A stretch of DNA of 64,000 nucleotides from Muribaculum sp. An289 (GCF_002159555.1 NZ_NFIV01000006.1:1-64000), one strand, 5' to 3'. Numbered from the stretch's first letter, positions 18,060 to 25,927 are shown. The notes: generated from the letters alone by a model not told the origin. Numbers and translations are program-made.

Positions 18060-18467
18060 ATGGCAGCTAATGAGACAAATGGTAATGCGCCTGCACCGGA
18101 AAAAGTCAGGTACAGTGATGAGGAACTCCAGGAGTTCAAAACCATCATCCTCGATATGCTGAAGAGCGCTCGTGAGGATTATGAGTCTCTCAGGGCTTCG
18201 GTAACCAACAGTAACGGAGTGGAAGATACTTCCCCTACTTTCAAAATCATGGAAGAGGGGGCGTCGTCCCTTACGAAAGAAGAGGCGAGCAGGCTTGCCC
18301 AGAGGCAATACAAGTTCATACAGAATCTTGAAGCCGCGCTTGTAAGGATTGAAAACAAGACATACGGTATATGCCGCGAGACGGGGAAACTCATTCCTAA
18401 GGAGCGTTTAAGGCTCGTCCCTCATGCTACCTTGTGCGTGGAAGCCAAGGAAAAAATGAACAAATAA
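18060..18467 (+). CDS. TraR/DksA-family zinc-finger-like regulator
   Basis: 135 residues. Residues about 18-100 form the expected charged coiled-coil-like region, and the C-terminal TYGICRETGKLIPKERL followed by VPHATLCVEAK matches the DksA/TraR C4 finger. Only two of the four cysteines remain (positions after GI and TL), so zinc binding by the classic CxxC/CxxC set is doubtful; this degenerate form is common in Bacteroidetes. Family members bind the RNA polymerase secondary channel and alter initiation. The gene lies between ileS and lspA with short spacers, the context also seen in relatives. Confidence 0.85.
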   Translation: MAANETNGNAPAPEKVRYSDEELQEFKTIILDMLKSAREDYESLRASVTNSNGVEDTSPTFKIMEEGASSLTKEEASRLAQRQYKFIQNLEAALVRIENKTYGICRETGKLIPKERLRLVPHATLCVEAKEKMNK

Positions 18468-18475
18468 GGCTTTGG

Positions 18476-19081
18476 ATGGGTGCTAAAGGTATTTCGCGCG
18501 GGACGTGGATTCCTCTCCTTGTAATCTTGTTGCTCGTCATTGACCAGATAATCAAAGTCGTGGTCAAGACGAACATGTCGATAGGCGAGAGCATCGATGT
18601 TTTCGGCGACTGGTTCAAAATCTGTTATGTCGAGAACGAGGGATTCGCTTTCGGAATGAAACTCGGCGGAGTGGCCGGAAAATATGTCCTTACCACTTTC
18701 CGTCTTGTCATTGCCGGAGCCCTTATCTGGTGGATTTCACATCTGGTGAAGTCGGACAGGAATCCCGTGGAAGGGCATCGTCCGGTGCCTACGGGAGTGC
18801 TTGTAGGACTGTCGATGATTCTTGCGGGAGCCGTGGGAAATATCATCGACTGCCTTTTCTACGGAGTGATTTGGGGAGAGGCGCCGTTCATGCTCGGAAG
18901 GGTGGTGGACATGTTCTATTTTCCTATCATAGACACGACTTTCCCGCAATGGCTGCCGGTAATCGGAGGCCATCCTTTCAGGTTTTTCACGGCCATATTC
19001 AATTTTGCCGACAGCTGTGTGACCTGCGGAGCATTGTACCTGATATTCTTCCAGTACAGTTATTTTGCCGGAAGGAAGTGA
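18476..19081 (+). CDS. lspA: Lipoprotein signal peptidase (signal peptidase II)
   Basis: 201 residues from the ATG at 18476, 9 bp after the upstream stop; the earlier in-frame start would overlap the DksA-like gene. Four membrane helices are evident. The catalytic aspartates are in GNIIDCLFYG and FNFADSCVT, and NEGFAFGM is the conserved first block. It cleaves prolipoprotein signals in the cytoplasmic membrane, which suits the many lipoproteins in this window. The loop between helices 3 and 4 is longer than in E. coli LspA, as usual in Bacteroidetes. Confidence 0.96.
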   Translation: MGAKGISRGTWIPLLVILLLVIDQIIKVVVKTNMSIGESIDVFGDWFKICYVENEGFAFGMKLGGVAGKYVLTTFRLVIAGALIWWISHLVKSDRNPVEGHRPVPTGVLVGLSMILAGAVGNIIDCLFYGVIWGEAPFMLGRVVDMFYFPIIDTTFPQWLPVIGGHPFRFFTAIFNFADSCVTCGALYLIFFQYSYFAGRK

Positions 19082-19121
19082 CGGTTTCGGACGACAACGG
19101 TTTCGGACAATGAAGAAAAAT

Positions 19122-19176
19122 GACATGTGAAGTGATTGCGGCTTTTAAACTGCTTCTCATTTCACATGCCTTTTTT
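19122..19176. terminator. Long bidirectional hairpin between lspA and the BIG2 lipoprotein gene
   Basis: CATGTGAAGTGA and TCATTTCACATG form an imperfect long stem followed on the plus strand by TTTTTT. It separates convergent genes. The bases just before it contain a small direct repeat (ACGGTTTCGGAC, 19081-19106). Confidence 0.65.
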
Positions 19177-19200
19177 ACAATTTCCCTGTAACTCCGTCTT

Positions 19201-20565
19201 CTATTCGGAAACAGGCCGTATGGAAAGCCCGAAGTAGCGGCCGACTAAGTCTATGCGGTGGCCGAAACTGCTGAAACTCAGATAAGAAGACATCGTAGTG
19301 CTATATTCGTCAGGATTGGAGGTCCAATAATAACCGTAACGTTCCGTATCGTAGGACGTCTTGCTGTTGATGTAACCCGAAGCCGGCATGAAGATGGATT
19401 GTCCGCTCGGTCCGGTGAAGTTGTAACCAGCCTCTCCTTCAAGTTCCGTCCACTCCCATTCGCATTCGTCTATAAGTTCCTGCATTTCCGCCTTTGTAGG
19501 CATTCTCCAGGTGCCTCCCCAGTTTGCGGCAGCGGCATCATATTCCGGATTGCCGGATATGTCCGATATCGTCTTTTCGAAAGTCGTATTGTTTGCCATA
19601 CTGTATTCTTCTTTAGGCTCGGTTTCGCCCCATGCGAAATAATCTCCATATTCCCATGGGTTTTCAGCGCCTATGTTGCAGGTGGCCCATTTTACGCTGA
19701 GCCCGAGGTCTACCGAATCGTGCCCTTTGCTTACCGTCACCATGCATGTGGCTGTTTTGCCTCCATCGTCGGTGGTTACCGTGATAGTCGTCTCGCCTGC
19801 CGACACGGCCGTAACAAGGCCTGTCCCGTCTACGGTGGCTATGCCCGTATCGGCTGATGACCATTTGATTCCTTTGTCTGTAGCATCTTCAGGCAGGACA
19901 GTCTCCGTCAGCGTATGGGTTTCCCCTTCATTGAGCCTGAGTTCCGTAGGTTCGAGGGTTACGGATTCTACCGGAATGCCTGTCACCGAAATCCGGCTGG
20001 AAGCGGCCTTTCCGTCTACCATGGCAGTAATCTCCGCAGTCCCGATTGCAACTCCGGTAACCACGCCTTCTGAATCCACAGTTGCCACGCCGGTGTCGGA
20101 AGAAGCCCATTCGATGCTTTCATATTCCGCATCCTCCGGCTCGACCCTTACAGTGAGCTCCAATGTCTCCCCGATTTGCACTTCGGCTTCCGTAGGTTCG
20201 ACAATCACATTTTCCACACTCGTCCCGGGCACTGTTCCCTGCCCGTCCGTTACCGTGACCGTGCATGTGGCCGAAATGTCACCGCAGCCTGCCGTGATTT
20301 CGGCTTTCCCCGCCGAAAGCGCCGTCACTTCGCCGTCCTCCACTACGGCGACCTGTTCATCGGAACTGCTCCATACGAGTTCGTAATTCGCATTTTCCGG
20401 GGTCGCCGACACTTCGAGCAGGACTACGTCCCCGACATTGAGTTCCACTTCCGCTTTCCCGAAAGCCAGGCTTTCAAGTTCCGGTTTTACCGGCTCGTCC
20501 GGTTTGCACCCTGCCAGGCAAAGGGCAAGCATGGCCGACGAGGCAATGAAAAATGATGATTTCAT
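19201..20565 (-). CDS. Lipoprotein with three BIG2 domains and a C-terminal FISUMP-like domain
   Basis: 454 residues. Lipobox LAGC gives a lipid-anchored Cys20. Three bacterial Ig-like (BIG2) repeats follow: about 31-107, 116-195 and 199-280, each with the WSSSD/WASSDTGVATV core and an ITV-type end. From about 288 the sequence VDLGLSVKWATCNIGA, YGDYFAWGETEP and TWRMPTKAEMQELI marks the Fibrobacter-paralogous/DUF1566-like domain widespread on surfaces of gut Bacteroidetes. It is probably surface exposed and adhesive or glycan-binding; the ligand is unknown. Single gene with an unusual repeat-rich leader (20590-20770). Confidence 0.88.
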   Translation of the reverse strand: MKSSFFIASSAMLALCLAGCKPDEPVKPELESLAFGKAEVELNVGDVVLLEVSATPENANYELVWSSSDEQVAVVEDGEVTALSAGKAEITAGCGDISATCTVTVTDGQGTVPGTSVENVIVEPTEAEVQIGETLELTVRVEPEDAEYESIEWASSDTGVATVDSEGVVTGVAIGTAEITAMVDGKAASSRISVTGIPVESVTLEPTELRLNEGETHTLTETVLPEDATDKGIKWSSADTGIATVDGTGLVTAVSAGETTITVTTDDGGKTATCMVTVSKGHDSVDLGLSVKWATCNIGAENPWEYGDYFAWGETEPKEEYSMANNTTFEKTISDISGNPEYDAAAANWGGTWRMPTKAEMQELIDECEWEWTELEGEAGYNFTGPSGQSIFMPASGYINSKTSYDTERYGYYWTSNPDEYSTTMSSYLSFSSFGHRIDLVGRYFGLSIRPVSE

Positions 20566-20593
20566 AAAAGTTTGAGTTTTTTGTTCCCCGGCA

Positions 20594-20765
20594 GCCTTAG
20601 GACGTTATACATTAAACATCTTCTGAAAAAGAAAGGCGGGCCGTCATTTACGTATAACGGGCGTTTGGCGATGCCTTCCGGAGTGAATGGCGGCCCGCCC
20701 CTTTTGGAGGGGAGAGCCGACGTGTCCCGTATAACTTGAAATTTGGCGATTTCTTCGGAAGGACA
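20594..20765. repeat. Inverted and direct repeats in the leader of the BIG2 lipoprotein gene
   Basis: AGGCGGGCCGTCATT (from 20634) mirrors GAATGGCGGCCCGCC (to about 20700), making a large stem-loop. Two imperfect ~34-bp direct repeats containing GTATAAC, TTTGGCGAT and CTTC-CGGA cover about 20658-20694 and 20728-20762. A third GTTATAC block lies near 20609. The role is unknown; it could be protein-binding sites or an RNA structure. Confidence 0.5.
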
Positions 20766-20799
20766 CCTTTCTTATGATTCCCGATATTTCAATCTGCTT

Positions 20800-20829
20800 G
20801 TTTACGCTGTGGCAGTTTACGCTGTGACA
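20800..20829. repeat. Two tandem 15-bp units
   Basis: GTTTACGCTGTGGCA is followed at once by GTTTACGCTGTGACA. This is an exact-period duplication in the spacer before the tRNA. Confidence 0.6.
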
Positions 20830-20928
20830 AATTTAATAAATGGCATTGAAATTCCAAACGGATCCGGGGAAAACGGGTATGCTTTAGTCCGGTTTTAGGC
20901 CGGATTCCGCTCGGTACCTTAAAGTATT

Positions 20929-20959
20929 TTTGTAGTTTGAAAAAATAATGTTACCTTTG
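20929..20959 (+). promoter_or_regulatory. Promoter of tRNA-Ser(UGA)
   Basis: -33 TTTG (20929-20932), 19-bp spacer, -7 TACCTTTG (20952-20959): a nearly ideal Bacteroidetes promoter. Confidence 0.8.
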
Positions 20960-21018
20960 CACTCCAATTTTGGAACAGCATGTTCCGATAAGGTTTGATT
21001 AGTTTTGTTGGAATCACA

Positions 21019-21103
21019 GGAGAGGTGGTAGAGTGGTCGATTACGGCAGTCTTGAAAACTGTTGAGCTGAAAGGCTCCGGGGGTTCGAATCCCTCCCTCT
21101 CCG
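21019..21103 (+). tRNA. tRNA-Ser (anticodon UGA)
   Basis: 85 bases. Acceptor GGAGAGG pairs with CCTCTCC, the anticodon stem CAGT/ACTG encloses CTTGAAA (anticodon TGA), a long variable arm is present and the T-loop reads GGTTCGAATCC. CCA is not encoded. Confidence 0.96.
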
Positions 21104-21109
21104 CAATGA

Positions 21110-21146
21110 TAACGGCTGCATTCCGTAGGAATGCGGCTTTTTTTTG
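21110..21146 (+). terminator. Terminator of tRNA-Ser(UGA)
   Basis: Stem GCTGCATTCC/GGAATGCGGC with loop GTA and eight T. The same hairpin, slightly changed, follows tRNA-Ser(GGA) at 38036-38072. Confidence 0.9.
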
Positions 21147-21380
21147 TGCATGTGCTCCGCAAGCTTGCTTGCAAGCGGGCATGCAGGGAAAAGCGGACCG
21201 GCGGATAATTTTGCACAACCGGGAACAGGTCAATTTTGGTTATATCTATGTAATTCATTGATTTGCAATATTTTATGAGAGTATAGTAAATTATCCTTGT
21301 TCAGAGCGGCATTCACGTGGACTTCGCTGGGAAAAGGGATGGAAGTGGGATGAGGAGGGAAAATAGGAATTTGTCATGTC

Positions 21381-21555
21381 ATTTTCCACCCTACAGCCAT
21401 CAGACTTCTTTTGTAATGATTGATAATCAATAACTTACAAAAACGCAGGCTGGCTATGGGTGCCTCAGAAAGTACCCAAGTACAGATGTGGTTTTTATAA
21501 ATTACTTATTATCAACTCTTTACAAGAATAATGGATGGCTATGGGGTAGAAAAAG
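21381..21555. repeat. Near-palindromic ~175-bp repeat, copy B
   Basis: Left end ATTTTCCACCCTACAGCCAT and right end ATGGCTATGGGGTAGAAAA are inverted repeats (17 of 21 positions). The two halves align as reverse complements for about 85 bp (TTGATAATCAATAACTTA against TAAATTACTTATTATCAA). Similarity to copy C also covers about 35 bp upstream of the left end (21345-21380). Confidence 0.8.
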
Positions 21556-21632
21556 TTGATTTTGTTCGGGTCACGGGCGAGAAATGAATCCACGGAAGAT
21601 TCCGACCGGAATTATCCGCTGGTCCAAAATCA

Positions 21633-21671
21633 GCACCCGATTTTACACCCAAAAATGTAAAGCCGGGTGTT
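21633..21671 (+). terminator. Terminator-like hairpin, twin of the one at 29587
   Basis: CACCCG...TTTTACA paired with TGTAAAG..CGGGTG, then six T. The sequence is almost identical over about 38 bp to the hairpin that follows tRNA-Ser(CGA). Confidence 0.6.
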
Positions 21672-21688
21672 TTTTATATTAGTTCAGA

Positions 21689-21784
21689 GCACACCCCGAC
21701 TTAACCCAAATGTATTGATATGTACTGATAATCAGTTAATTAATGCTGTTGTAAAAGTTTCTGACTGTGGATTTCGGGGTGTTC
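21689..21784. repeat. Inverted repeat enclosing ~75 bp
   Basis: GCACACCCCGA at 21689-21699 mirrors TCGGGGTGTTC at 21774-21784 (10 of 11). The interior is AT-rich and holds TGATAATCAGTTAATTAA. Its meaning is unknown; no gene is visible from here to 22082 apart from short spurious frames. Confidence 0.45.
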
Positions 21785-21883
21785 AAAACCCTTCAGAATC
21801 CACAGCCGTTTTTGGGAATTTGTCTTATTACTTATTGATTTACAGTGAATTATGCGAGGGATGGCTGAATCGGACCGTGCGCC

Positions 21884-22000
21884 TGGATTGTCTTCAAACC
21901 CTTCGTTCGGTCTTCATGCCCTTCGTCCGGTCTTCATGCCCTTCGTCTGGATTGTCTTCATGCCTTTCGCCGTGGATTATATTCTCAAACCCTTTCGCAA
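21884..22000. repeat. Imperfect tandem repeat upstream of the recombinase gene
   Basis: Five units of about 20-27 bp with the consensus GGTCTTCATGCCCTTCGTC; the two middle units are almost identical. It lies 80-200 bp before the recombinase start, where operator or accessory binding sites could lie. Confidence 0.55.
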
Positions 22001-22081
22001 ATGTAGATTCGGGCAGGAAATTCTAAACTGTTTCTTAAATTTTCTGAAAAAATCAGACACCAATTTTTAAACAAAAAAATT

Positions 22082-23281
22082 ATGACAACGGTTAAAGTAA
22101 AATTCCGCCCGTCGACAGTTGTAAACCGTCCCGGCAGCATCATTTATCTCGTAACTCGCCACAGGGTCGTGCGCCAAATCACGAGCGATTGCAAGGTTTT
22201 CCCGGAAGAATGGGACGAAAGGCAATCGAAGGTAGTACTTGCCCATAAGGAACGCACTAATGCGATCCTGTCCGTGGCACACAGGCTTAGCAATGACATG
22301 GAGCATCTCAATGAGGTGATTGACAGACTGAACCACACTGAAACGGATTTTACCACGGATGATGTGGTGAGGTGTTTTTATGAGTCGGACACTAATCCGT
22401 CCCTTTTCAGGTTCATGGAAGATGTGATAACCCATCTCAAGCATCTTGGGCGGGAGAGGACGTCAGAGACCTATACTACTGCGCTCAGAAGTTTCATGCA
22501 TTTCAGAAACGGCGAAGATGTGTATCTGAATGAAATGGACTCGGAACTTATCATGGAGTACCAGGCCTATCTCAAGTCCCGGCATGTGTCCCTGAACACG
22601 ATTTCTTTCTATAACAGGATTCTCCGGGCTGTATACAACAGAGCCGTGGAAAAGGATCTGGCGGTACAGCGTTATCCTTTCAGGCATGTGTACACCGGGG
22701 TCTGCAAGACCGTGAAGCGTGCCATCCCCCTGGAGGCTATAAGGAGGATTAAGGAGCTCAGCCTGCCGCCTGATTCATCGCTGGACTTTGCGAGGAACAT
22801 GTTCCTGTTTTCATTCTATACCAGGGGAATGTCTTTCGTCGACATGGCCTATGCCAGGAAAACGGATCTTAAGAACGGGGTACTTTCGTATTGCCGGAGG
22901 AAGACCGGCCAGCGCCTGTACATCAGATGGGAAAAATGCATGCAGGATATCGTCGGAAAATATGCGGAAAACAATACGGAGTACCTGCTGCCGATTATTA
23001 AGAGGCCCGGTAATGAGCGGCGGCAGTACAGGAACACCCTGCGGCTTGTAAACAACAATCTGAAGATGGTGGCAATCATGGCGGACATTCAGATAAATCT
23101 TACGATGTATGTCAGCCGGCATTCATGGGCCAGCATAGCCCGCAGCCAGAATATCCCCTTGTCCATAATAAGCGAGGGAATGGGCCATGATTCGGAAACC
23201 ACGACACAGATTTATCTCGCCTCTCTGGACAACGCTTCCATCGACAATGCTAACGGACTGATTTTGAAAAAACTGCATTGA
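22082..23281 (+). CDS. Tyrosine recombinase, probable promoter invertase
   Basis: 399 residues, the length of Bacteroidales phage-integrase/Tsr-like recombinases. An N-terminal arm domain (1-90, beginning with a beta-type stretch and VFPEEWDERQ) and a SAM-like core-binding domain (about 105-195) precede the catalytic domain: Arg in FYTRGMSF, Lys in RRKTGQ, YVSRHSWAS (HxxR box with Tyr in the His place, as often in this family), GHDSETTTQIY with the nucleophilic Tyr. It ends 22 bp before paired recombinase-type sites and an invertible-looking promoter segment, so local inversion controlling the downstream fimbrial operon is the likely task. No other mobile-element genes accompany it. Confidence 0.9.
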   Translation: MTTVKVKFRPSTVVNRPGSIIYLVTRHRVVRQITSDCKVFPEEWDERQSKVVLAHKERTNAILSVAHRLSNDMEHLNEVIDRLNHTETDFTTDDVVRCFYESDTNPSLFRFMEDVITHLKHLGRERTSETYTTALRSFMHFRNGEDVYLNEMDSELIMEYQAYLKSRHVSLNTISFYNRILRAVYNRAVEKDLAVQRYPFRHVYTGVCKTVKRAIPLEAIRRIKELSLPPDSSLDFARNMFLFSFYTRGMSFVDMAYARKTDLKNGVLSYCRRKTGQRLYIRWEKCMQDIVGKYAENNTEYLLPIIKRPGNERRQYRNTLRLVNNNLKMVAIMADIQINLTMYVSRHSWASIARSQNIPLSIISEGMGHDSETTTQIYLASLDNASIDNANGLILKKLH

Positions 23282-23299
23282 ATGTGGGCGGCGCGATAT

Positions 23300-23316
23300 C
23301 TTTTACCAAGAGAAGG
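23300..23316 (+). repeat. Left outer recombinase-type site
   Basis: CTTTTACCAAGAGAAGG carries the 7-bp core TTACCAA (23303-23309) and the right arm GAGAAGG; its left arm is degenerate. It is spaced 21 bp (two helical turns) from the next site. Confidence 0.6.
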
Positions 23317-23340
23317 TCCCCTCTTACCAAGAGAAAGGCA
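23317..23340 (+). repeat. Left inner recombinase site (inverted repeat, IR-L)
   Basis: CTCTTACCAAGAGA (23321-23334) is the exact reverse complement of 23495-23508. Arms TCCCCTC and GAGAAAGG flank the asymmetric core TTACCAA (23324-23330). Confidence 0.75.
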
Positions 23341-23498
23341 GAAAAAAGAAGAGTGTTGATAATCAGTAATTTTATATTCAGACTGTTATGCAAATATGCC
23401 GTTTCGCAGAACAGTTTGAATTTTTTTTGAATTTTTTTTGAACGAAATTTTTGGTTTTTTAGTTTTTATATAATACTTTTGCGCGGTAAATCCCTCTC
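23331..23498. mobile_element. Probable invertible promoter segment (~168 bp)
   Basis: Bounded by the same 7-bp core in opposite orientations, TTACCAA on the left and TTGGTAA on the right, within longer inverted arms, which is the geometry needed for inversion by a tyrosine recombinase. The recombinase gene is adjacent and a promoter inside points outward to the fimbrial operon. The segment is very AT-rich with two TTTGAATTTTT units near 23415-23436. In the flipped state this promoter would face the recombinase gene. Confidence 0.75.
23450..23481 (+). promoter_or_regulatory. Fimbrial operon promoter inside the invertible segment (ON orientation)
   Basis: -33 TTTG (23450-23453), 20-bp spacer, -7 TACTTTTG (23474-23481). 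It reads across the right inverted repeat into the gene at 23531. Confidence 0.8.
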
Positions 23499-23516
23499 TT
23501 GGTAAGAGAGGGATTT
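23488..23516. repeat. Right recombinase site (IR-R), also a perfect hairpin
   Basis: Arms AAATCCCTCTC and GAGAGGGATTT are perfect inverted repeats around the 7-bp core TTGGTAA (23499-23505), an ideal tyrosine-recombinase core layout. In the present orientation it lies at the very 5' end of the operon mRNA and would fold as a 13-bp stem with loop GGT. Confidence 0.75.
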
Positions 23517-23530
23517 AATAGGAATAGGAG

Positions 23531-24805
23531 ATGCGTATTAAGATTTTCATGTTGTCCGTGTTCATTTTGTTTGGATGCGGACAGGCGTTCAGTCAGGAAA
23601 TCCGTAAGGAAATTTTCTTGGATTTCCGTATCAACAAAGGAACACTGGACACGACATACATGGACAATGCCGAGCGTTTGTCCGAGGTAATATCGTTTTT
23701 GGAGGAATTCAAAAGCGATTCGGCCTTTGATATGATAGAGGTTTCGTTCTGCGGCTCCGCTTCGCCGGAGGGAACCATCGCCATCAACAGGAGGTTGTCC
23801 GGGGAGCGCAGCAAGGCTCTGGAAGAATATGTCCGCAGCCATATTTCTTTGCCGGACAGTATCATAGTCAGGTGCAAGGACGTTTTCGCATGGGACCGTC
23901 TGATACGGCTGGTGGAAGAATCCGACATGCAGGACAAAGACGAGGTGCTGAACATATTGCTCAATGTGCCCGAATACACCTATAATAATAACGGCGCCAT
24001 AACGGACAGCCGCAAGAAGCATTTGATGGATTTGCAGGGAGGCCGTGCATGGCAATATATGCTGAAGCATTTCTATCCGCATATCCGTAATGCCAGTGTC
24101 GTATTCATTATCAAAAAGGAGCCGCCTGTAGAGAAACCGGAAGGGCTTCAGGCGATGGAGACCCTTGAGGAGCAGAGACCGGCCTTCCTTGCCGGCGCAA
24201 TCCAGCAGAGGCCTCAGGTAGCGCAGGGACCCGAAAAGCCTTTCTACATGGCAGTAAAGACGAACATGCTTTACGATGTGGCTGCCGTCCCTAATGTCGG
24301 AGTGGAGTTCTACCTTGGAAAGAACTGGTCCATAACCGGCAACTGGATGTACGGCTGGTGGAACTCCGACAGGCATCACAGGTTCTGGCGTATTTACGGC
24401 GGCGAGCTCGGTGTACGCAAGTGGTTCGGCAAAAAGGCTGATGAAAAGCCTCTTACAGGCCATCATCTCGGTGTTTACGGACAGGTGTTCACGTACGACT
24501 TCGAATGGGGCGGCAAAGGATATATGGGAGGTGCGCCTGGCAAAATGCTGTGGGACACGCCTAATTATGCGGTAGGTATCGAATACGGCTACTCGCTTCC
24601 GATAGCCCGGAGGCTCAATATAGATTTTACTATAGGTTTAGGCTACTGGGGAGGAAGATATTACGTCTACACACCTCATGACGGCCATTATGTGTGGGAG
24701 GCGACGAAGAACCGCCACTGGTTCGGTCCGACAAAGGCGGAAATCTCTCTCGTATGGCTGCTCGGCCGCGGCAATGTCAACAACATGAAGGGAGGCGCGA
24801 AATGA
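23531..24805 (+). CDS. OmpA-like/DUF3575 outer-membrane protein of a fimbrial operon
   Basis: 424 residues with a signal peptide (1-21, ending AFS). The N-terminal half (about 25-110) resembles an OmpA-like fold: FRINKGTLDTTYMDN, then FCGSASPEG and NRRLSGERSKALEEY. From about 240 the sequence KPFYMAVKTNMLYDVAAVPNVGVEFYLGKNWSITGNWMYGWW is the DUF3575 barrel signature, ending in alternating aromatic strands. Proteins of this type head fimbrial operons of Bacteroidales and may help anchor or assemble the fimbria in the outer membrane; this role is inferred. First gene after the invertible promoter; it overlaps the next gene by 4 bp (ATGA). Confidence 0.85.
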   Translation: MRIKIFMLSVFILFGCGQAFSQEIRKEIFLDFRINKGTLDTTYMDNAERLSEVISFLEEFKSDSAFDMIEVSFCGSASPEGTIAINRRLSGERSKALEEYVRSHISLPDSIIVRCKDVFAWDRLIRLVEESDMQDKDEVLNILLNVPEYTYNNNGAITDSRKKHLMDLQGGRAWQYMLKHFYPHIRNASVVFIIKKEPPVEKPEGLQAMETLEEQRPAFLAGAIQQRPQVAQGPEKPFYMAVKTNMLYDVAAVPNVGVEFYLGKNWSITGNWMYGWWNSDRHHRFWRIYGGELGVRKWFGKKADEKPLTGHHLGVYGQVFTYDFEWGGKGYMGGAPGKMLWDTPNYAVGIEYGYSLPIARRLNIDFTIGLGYWGGRYYVYTPHDGHYVWEATKNRHWFGPTKAEISLVWLLGRGNVNNMKGGAK

Positions 24806-25848
24806 GAAAATCGATGAAAATACTATTGGTGGCCGCGCTTGCGGGAACGCCAGCCCTGCTTTCTTCCTGCGTGCATAAGGAATTGTGCTTCGATCATGAG
24901 CCTCACGCCCCTAAATCCGAGGTGACCATAGAGGCCGAGTACGAAAGGGAATGGCAGTATACCTACGAAGGCGGTACGGATTGGGAGGCCTATTCCGGCT
25001 GGAGGCAGGATTTCGGAATGACTTACGATTCGCTGCGCCCGGAGATTCCGAGCGGCCTGCGTGTGGTAGTATATAACTCCGATGGTACGAACAACATGCT
25101 TAACATTGCCCCCGAAGGCGAAACCGTAAGGATGATACCAGGGGAACATTCGATGTTGTTCTATAATAATGATACCGAATACATAGTCTTCGATGACATG
25201 CAGTCTTTCGTTTCGGCACGCGCTACGACGAGGACACGTACCCGCTCGTCCTACATGGGCAATCCGTTTGCGGAGGAGGAATATAATGAAAATACCGTAA
25301 ATGCCCCTGATATGCTTTACGGCAATTATGAGGAGTCATATGTCGCCGAGCTTACGATGGAACCCGACATAATGCCTGTCACCATGCATCCGTTGGTATT
25401 CACATATCTCGTGCGCTACGAGTTCAGCCACGGTCTGGAGTATGTGGCCCTGGCGCGCGGAGCGCTGTCCGGCATGGCGGAATCGGTCTGGCTGAACAGC
25501 GGGCATACCTCCGAAGAACCGGCTACCATATTGTACGACTGTACGATTGAGGATTTCGGGACACAGGCTCTTGTACGTTCATTCGGAGTTCCGGATTTTC
25601 CTAACGAGCATTATTCGGTGAAGGCTCCGCATACCTACGCCCTGAACCTGGAAGTAAGGCTCAGAAACGGCAATATCAAGTCCTTCGATTTCGATGTCAC
25701 GGATCAGGTGGCTTTGCAGCCTCAGGGAGGTGTCATCATAGTGGACGGCATCGAGATATCGGATGAAGAAGGCTGGTCGGGCGGTTCTGGTTTCGACGTG
25801 GATATCGATGACTGGGGCGAATACGAAGACGTAGAGATACCGTTTTAA
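24802..25848 (+). CDS. DUF5119 lipoprotein, Mfa2/FimB-like fimbrial anchor candidate
   Basis: 348 residues. The start at 24802 (ATGA overlap) is preferred over an in-frame codon at 24694, which lies inside the preceding gene. Lipobox LSSC anchors the protein at Cys22. The run PSGLRVVVYNSDG, IAPEGETVRMIPGEHSMLFYNNDTEYIVF and the long beta-rich remainder match DUF5119, a family placed in fimbrial operons and resembling Mfa2/FimB anchors. An acidic tail (DVDIDDWGEYEDVEIPF) echoes the DWGEFGDD end of the fimbrillin that follows. It probably terminates or anchors the fimbria at the outer membrane. Confidence 0.8.
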   Translation: MRKSMKILLVAALAGTPALLSSCVHKELCFDHEPHAPKSEVTIEAEYEREWQYTYEGGTDWEAYSGWRQDFGMTYDSLRPEIPSGLRVVVYNSDGTNNMLNIAPEGETVRMIPGEHSMLFYNNDTEYIVFDDMQSFVSARATTRTRTRSSYMGNPFAEEEYNENTVNAPDMLYGNYEESYVAELTMEPDIMPVTMHPLVFTYLVRYEFSHGLEYVALARGALSGMAESVWLNSGHTSEEPATILYDCTIEDFGTQALVRSFGVPDFPNEHYSVKAPHTYALNLEVRLRNGNIKSFDFDVTDQVALQPQGGVIIVDGIEISDEEGWSGGSGFDVDIDDWGEYEDVEIPF

Positions 25849-25927
25849 TAACCGGAAAAATACGAATAAAGGAAAACAGGACAATTAATTTTATTACTCA
25901 TATTTTTAACCTTTTAATTTTTTTAAG

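Noticed and set aside
21667-22070. Small ORFs of 72 and 119 codons before the recombinase
   Set aside because: They are read through imperfect tandem repeats and inverted repeats, with no start signals or family resemblance.
22082-23281. Prophage or conjugative element marked by the integrase
   Set aside because: No phage, mobilization or relaxase genes follow; the inverted sites and promoter next to it fit an invertase better.
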